Assembly (NCBI RefSeq): GCF_000803065.1
Contig: NZ_JSXI01000020.1
Span: forward strand, 16,387 to 80,386
Origin: Sphingomonas sp. ERG5
GTDB taxonomy: Bacteria > Pseudomonadota > Alphaproteobacteria > Sphingomonadales > Sphingomonadaceae
Direction: 5' to 3'
DNA: 64,000 nucleotides
The notes under the pieces were generated by a model that saw only the letters and a program-made list of their open reading frames with translations, was not told where the DNA came from and searched no databases. The position numbers were made by a program, and so were the translations under genes. This document shows, piece after piece, positions 60,727-64,000 of the stretch; position 1 is the first letter of the stretch, and each line of letters opens with the position of its first letter.

Positions 60727-61644
60727 CTATTTGTCGCAGGCTCCGGTGGGATGCAGGAGCGCCAGCGCCATGCCGTGGACGATGTCCACGCCCGCTATCG
60801 CTTCCGCCACCCAGCGCTGGACCGAATCCCACAGCTCGTCCCCTATTTCGATATAGAGGCCTGGCGGGTCGCTCGCGCGCAACCATCCGCGATCGGCCGC
60901 ACCTTGTAGCACGTTGCGTGCATGAGTGCGCGATACGCCGCCCAGTGTTGCTGCGCGGGTATAGAAACCCGGCCCGGTGCGGCGATCCGACGCGTCGCGT
61001 ACCTCCTGGATCAACAGCATCAGCAACCGCGTGCCGACGCTTTCGCGGATGAAGTAATCGGCAGGGGGATTGCCGCCGACGATCCGGTCCGCAATCTCGA
61101 GTGTGGTGAGCGAAGCAATACGATAGGCGCGCTGATAGGCCGGGTCCTGCCGCATCGCGCCATGATAGTCGTCGTCGGGATACAGCAAGGCGAGCGGTGC
61201 ATGGAATATCTGCAGCCACTCGCGGTCCGCGGCGAGCATCTTCTCAGTTGGCTGCAGGATACGTTCGCGCGTGTCGATCGGCGACCGGCGCGTGGTCAGG
61301 AAAGCTTCGTCCTGCAGGCTGGTGACGAGGTCGTTGATCCGACGGCCCGGCTCGACGCACAGCCGCGGCAGGAAGGCGTTGAGCCGTTTCATGGTCAGCC
61401 AGGTTTCCGGCTGGTCGCCTTGCTCCCCCGCGGCGAGGCAGACGATAAGCATGAAGGTGACCGCGCGATCATATTCGATCAGCGACCGCAGCCGGCGATC
61501 ATGGCTGTACAGCGACACCAGTCCATCGACGAGACATGCCGCAGCCTCGGGGAAGCGAGGATGCGCGCGCAACGCCTCCGGGGTATGAAACGGGGGAATC
61601 GCGACGCCTGGGTCGATCGACTGCTCGATCGGCGATGTCTTCAA
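60727..61644 (-). CDS. Unrecognised protein, 305 aa, possibly a winged-helix DNA-binding protein
   Basis: I place the start at a TTG (61644) because GGGAGG lies 9 nt upstream (61659-61654); the longer frame upstream has no conserved look. Cytoplasmic, helix-rich, no membrane segment. A possible helix-turn-helix lies in the first half (TMKRLNAFLPRLCVEPGRRI, then NDLVTSLQDEAFLTTRR), and a second in the C-terminal half (RAATLGGVSRTHARNVLQGA, then ADRGWLRASDPPGLYIEI), which reads like an ArsR/MarR-type winged helix with its wing. If so, it is a regulator with two wHTH domains. It is divergent from the exoprotein gene and may control it. Function unproven. Confidence 0.65.
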   Translation of the reverse strand: MKTSPIEQSIDPGVAIPPFHTPEALRAHPRFPEAAACLVDGLVSLYSHDRRLRSLIEYDRAVTFMLIVCLAAGEQGDQPETWLTMKRLNAFLPRLCVEPGRRINDLVTSLQDEAFLTTRRSPIDTRERILQPTEKMLAADREWLQIFHAPLALLYPDDDYHGAMRQDPAYQRAYRIASLTTLEIADRIVGGNPPADYFIRESVGTRLLMLLIQEVRDASDRRTGPGFYTRAATLGGVSRTHARNVLQGAADRGWLRASDPPGLYIEIGDELWDSVQRWVAEAIAGVDIVHGMALALLHPTGACDK

Positions 61645-61967
61645 GGCTGATATCCTCCCTCGGACGCGTCGCACGCTGAACGGTCGCGCCGCCCAGGTTG
61701 CGTGAACATGCGCCCCCGATAACGGGAGAGGGGGGATGCTGACAGAACAAAGTAGGGAGACGATATCACGGATTTGTTTCGTCGGCTTCGCCATAAGCGG
61801 CCGATCGAGTACCGCTCAAGGTCTGCGGAAGCGTGGCGGGCCATGATCCGGACTGGATCCGCCGTGCCGGATTGATCCGTTTTTGTTGCGTTGAGCGGAG
61901 GCGGGGTTCGCATAGTTAAGGTTCCCTTACGGCGCAGGCATGCGCCCGGTTTTCCGGTGGGGGATTC
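61645..61967. promoter_or_regulatory. Divergent region upstream of exoprotein gene
   Basis: 323 bp with no supported gene. The part next to the exoprotein (61900-61967) contains CATAGTTAAGG and a GGGGGA Shine-Dalgarno at 61959-61964. Promoters for both the exoprotein and the 305-aa protein are expected here; none can be fixed by eye. Confidence 0.4.
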
Positions 61968-64000
61968 ATGCAGCGTCATTCCTTGGTCCACTCGACCGCG
62001 CGTCGTCGCGCGCTTGCGACAAGCATTCTGGCACGGGGGACGGCGTGCGCTTGTCTGATCGGCCTGGGCGCGACAACTGCGCAAGCGCAGACCGAATTGC
62101 CCTCGGGCGGGGTCGTGGCGTCGGGCAGCGCGACGATCGCGACCGCACCGAACGGCGTGACAGTGACGCAGACGACATCGCGCGCGATCGTCAACTGGAA
62201 CAGCTTCAACGTCGCATCGGGCAACAGCGTGGTGTTCGATCAGCCGGATGCGGGCAGCGCGACGCTGAATCGTGTGACCGGCACGATGGGATCGCAGATC
62301 GCCGGACAAGTTCGCGCGAACGGTGCGGTCTATCTGGTCAATCCGAACGGTATCGCGATCACCGCGACCGGCGCTGTCCAGACCGGCGGCGGCTTTATCG
62401 CCTCGACGTTGGCGATCAGCGATGCGGATTTCGAGGCCGGGCGCCTGAATTTCATCGGTTCCGGCGCATCGGCGCGCGTATCGAACGGTGGCGCGATCAG
62501 CGCTGGCCGGGGGAGTTATGTCGCGCTGCTCGGCGGATCGGTCGGCAATAGCGGGACGATCGCCGTACCCTATGGCCGTGTCGGGCTGGGATCGGGTGAG
62601 GGCATTGCGCTTGACCTCAACGGCGACGGCTTCATGCAAGTGGCGATGCCGACCAATGCCGTCGCTGGCGAGGATGCCTTGATCGGCATGAGCGGCTCGA
62701 TCAGCGCCAGCGGTGGGATCGTGGAGCTCAGGGCTGCGACGGTGCGCGATGCGGTGCGCAACGTGATCAACCTGACCGGCGACATCAATGCCGACAGCGC
62801 GACCGGCAAGGGCGGCACGATCATCCTGCATGGCGGTGATGGCGGTTCGGTCCGCTTCACCGGCACGCTTTCCGCGCGCGCCACGGGGACGACGGGCGAT
62901 GGCGGCTTCATCGAAACTTCGGGTGCCGACATCTCCGTCCCCGGCCTGCGCGTCGATACGTCTGCTGCGGGCGGCACGACCGGCATGTGGCTGGTCGACC
63001 CCGTCGACCTGACCGTCGATGCGGAGGCCGCGGCGGCAATCAGCGCCAATCTCGCCACCAGTAACGTCACGCTGGAAACCACCGGCGACAGCGCAAGCGG
63101 CGCGGGCAACCAGACGCCCGGCGCCGGCAACATCAATATCGATAGCGCGGTCACCTGGACCAGCACCAACATGTTCACGTTGCGTGCTTACAATGATATC
63201 AACATCAACGCCGCGATCACTGGGTCCAATGGCGGACTGACGCTTAGCGCCGGCAATGCCGATCCGCGCATGGGACTGATCAGTGCGACCGGCACGGTCG
63301 ATGTCGGCCTGTTCAATCTGGTGAATGGCGGCTGGTCGCAGAACATGTCCGCATTGCCGTCGTTCCGCGCGACCGACTTCCGCTTCAGCTTCGACAATGC
63401 CAGCTTCCGGCGCGTGACCAGCGGTGACGGCACGACCGCCACGCCGTTCACGATCGAGGATGTCTATGGTCTGCAGGGGATGGCCTCGGCTAACCAGATC
63501 GCCCGCAGGTTCGTGCTGACCAGCGATATCGACGCCAGCGGTACCGCCTTGTGGAATGCCGGTGCCGGCTTCGATCCTATTTCGCGGGCTGCCCCGGTCT
63601 TTTTCACCGGCACGTTCGATGGCGGCGATCACGTCATCTCGGGCCTGACGATCAATCGCCCGACGAGCGATTATGTCGGTCTGTTCAGCGGCATCGACAA
63701 TTCGGCCATGATCAGCAATCTCACCCTGACCGGCCTGAACGTCGTGGGCCGGAGCCTGACGGCCGGTCTGGCCGGCTATATGGGGTCGACCAACAACCGG
63801 ATCACCAATGTGCATGTCGCCGGCACCGTGAGCAGCAATGCCGGCAATATTGGTGGGCTGGTGGGCCAGCAGCTCCGTGGGACAACCAGCAATTCGTCCT
63901 CCACCGTGAATGTCTCCGGCGTCACCCGGGTCGGCAGCCTGATCGGCACGGTCACCGGCACGGTGACGAATTCCTGGGCCAGCGGTACAGCCAGGGCCAC
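61968..64000 (+). CDS. Filamentous-haemagglutinin-type exoprotein (two-partner secretion, TpsA), N-terminal part
   Basis: About 677 codons visible; runs off the right edge. ATG 61968 with GGGGGA 5 nt upstream. Long signal region of ~41 residues (ARGTACACLIGLGATTAQAQ). Residues ~45-250 form the TPS (haemagglutination activity) domain: TSRAIVNWNSFNVASGNSVV, LNRVTGTMGSQIAGQVRANG and VYLVNPNGIAI, the last being the diagnostic NPNGI motif. Then beta-helix repeats (GGTIILHGGDGGSVRFTGTL), and from ~540 GLUG-like repeats (DYVGLFSGIDNSAMISNLTL, NIGGLVGQQLRG). A secreted adhesin or S-layer-like exoprotein. The TpsB transporter gene is not in the window and may follow. Confidence 0.93.
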   Translation, partial: MQRHSLVHSTARRRALATSILARGTACACLIGLGATTAQAQTELPSGGVVASGSATIATAPNGVTVTQTTSRAIVNWNSFNVASGNSVVFDQPDAGSATLNRVTGTMGSQIAGQVRANGAVYLVNPNGIAITATGAVQTGGGFIASTLAISDADFEAGRLNFIGSGASARVSNGGAISAGRGSYVALLGGSVGNSGTIAVPYGRVGLGSGEGIALDLNGDGFMQVAMPTNAVAGEDALIGMSGSISASGGIVELRAATVRDAVRNVINLTGDINADSATGKGGTIILHGGDGGSVRFTGTLSARATGTTGDGGFIETSGADISVPGLRVDTSAAGGTTGMWLVDPVDLTVDAEAAAAISANLATSNVTLETTGDSASGAGNQTPGAGNINIDSAVTWTSTNMFTLRAYNDININAAITGSNGGLTLSAGNADPRMGLISATGTVDVGLFNLVNGGWSQNMSALPSFRATDFRFSFDNASFRRVTSGDGTTATPFTIEDVYGLQGMASANQIARRFVLTSDIDASGTALWNAGAGFDPISRAAPVFFTGTFDGGDHVISGLTINRPTSDYVGLFSGIDNSAMISNLTLTGLNVVGRSLTAGLAGYMGSTNNRITNVHVAGTVSSNAGNIGGLVGQQLRGTTSNSSSTVNVSGVTRVGSLIGTVTGTVTNSWASGTARA

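Noticed and set aside
61641..63815. Long open frame of 724 codons on the minus strand opposite the exoprotein gene
   Set aside because: It is antisense to a clear TPS-domain protein, has low-complexity Arg/Asp/Ala composition with no motifs, and arises from GC-rich codon bias.
1..64000. Mobile element, prophage, CRISPR array, tRNA or rRNA
   Set aside because: No transposase, integrase, phage structural gene, regularly spaced repeats or cloverleaf-like sequence noticed on either strand.

Overview
This window looks like chromosomal DNA of a high-GC alphaproteobacterium of the Sphingomonas/Sphingobium type. The reasons are five TonB-dependent receptors of the large sphingomonad kind, dense operons with 4-bp ATGA/GTGA overlaps, codon use rich in G/C at third positions, HWE-type and PepSY-linked signalling genes, and a GH127/peptidase-rich accessory content. 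This assignment is inference from gene content; there is no rRNA or housekeeping marker. I see no tRNA or rRNA gene, CRISPR array, transposase or integrase.

Region 1 (1-21.8 kb) is a carbohydrate or organic-acid utilisation locus built as two divergent operons around 8 kb. Leftward: CitE-like CoA-ester lyase, a kelch/SSS symporter fusion, a LysR regulator with no ordinary start codon, a TIM-barrel/FGE-fold fusion protein, a small unknown protein and a TonB receptor (cut by the window edge). Rightward: TonB receptor, ribokinase-like kinase, a second TIM-barrel/FGE-fold fusion, a GH127 glycosidase, a class III CoA-transferase, then a second TonB receptor, a secreted PI-PLC-like protein and a GPH/MFS-like transporter. 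The two fusion paralogues lack the copper-binding cysteines of true formylglycine-generating enzyme. I regard this locus as the best candidate for an undescribed pathway.

Region 2 (21.8-37.3 kb) has an amide-hydrolysis operon (MHS-type transporter, M20 amidohydrolase, periplasmic penicillin-acylase-family hydrolase) divergent from a regulator with two TetR DNA-binding domains in one chain. Next is a LysR gene divergent from a LeuC/LeuD-like hydro-lyase plus alpha/beta hydrolase operon with a palindromic operator between them, then a TonB receptor followed by an S9 peptidase.

Region 3 (37.3-39.9 kb) is a chromate-resistance operon: rhodanese-ChrB and ChrA behind a near-consensus sigma-70 promoter, with a 22-codon candidate small ORF behind chrA.

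Region 4 (39.9-55.1 kb) is a 15-kb leftward array of two complete tripartite RND efflux systems, each with its own response regulator and histidine kinase, headed by a PepSY protein. Almost all junctions overlap. In the first module the two-component genes come first; in the second they come last.

Region 5 (55.3-64 kb) holds a YVTN-type beta-propeller protein, a TonB receptor plus class A acid phosphatase operon with a possible Pho box, a divergent PAS-HWE kinase, an unrecognised 305-residue protein, and the start of a two-partner-secreted filamentous-haemagglutinin-type exoprotein that runs off the right edge.
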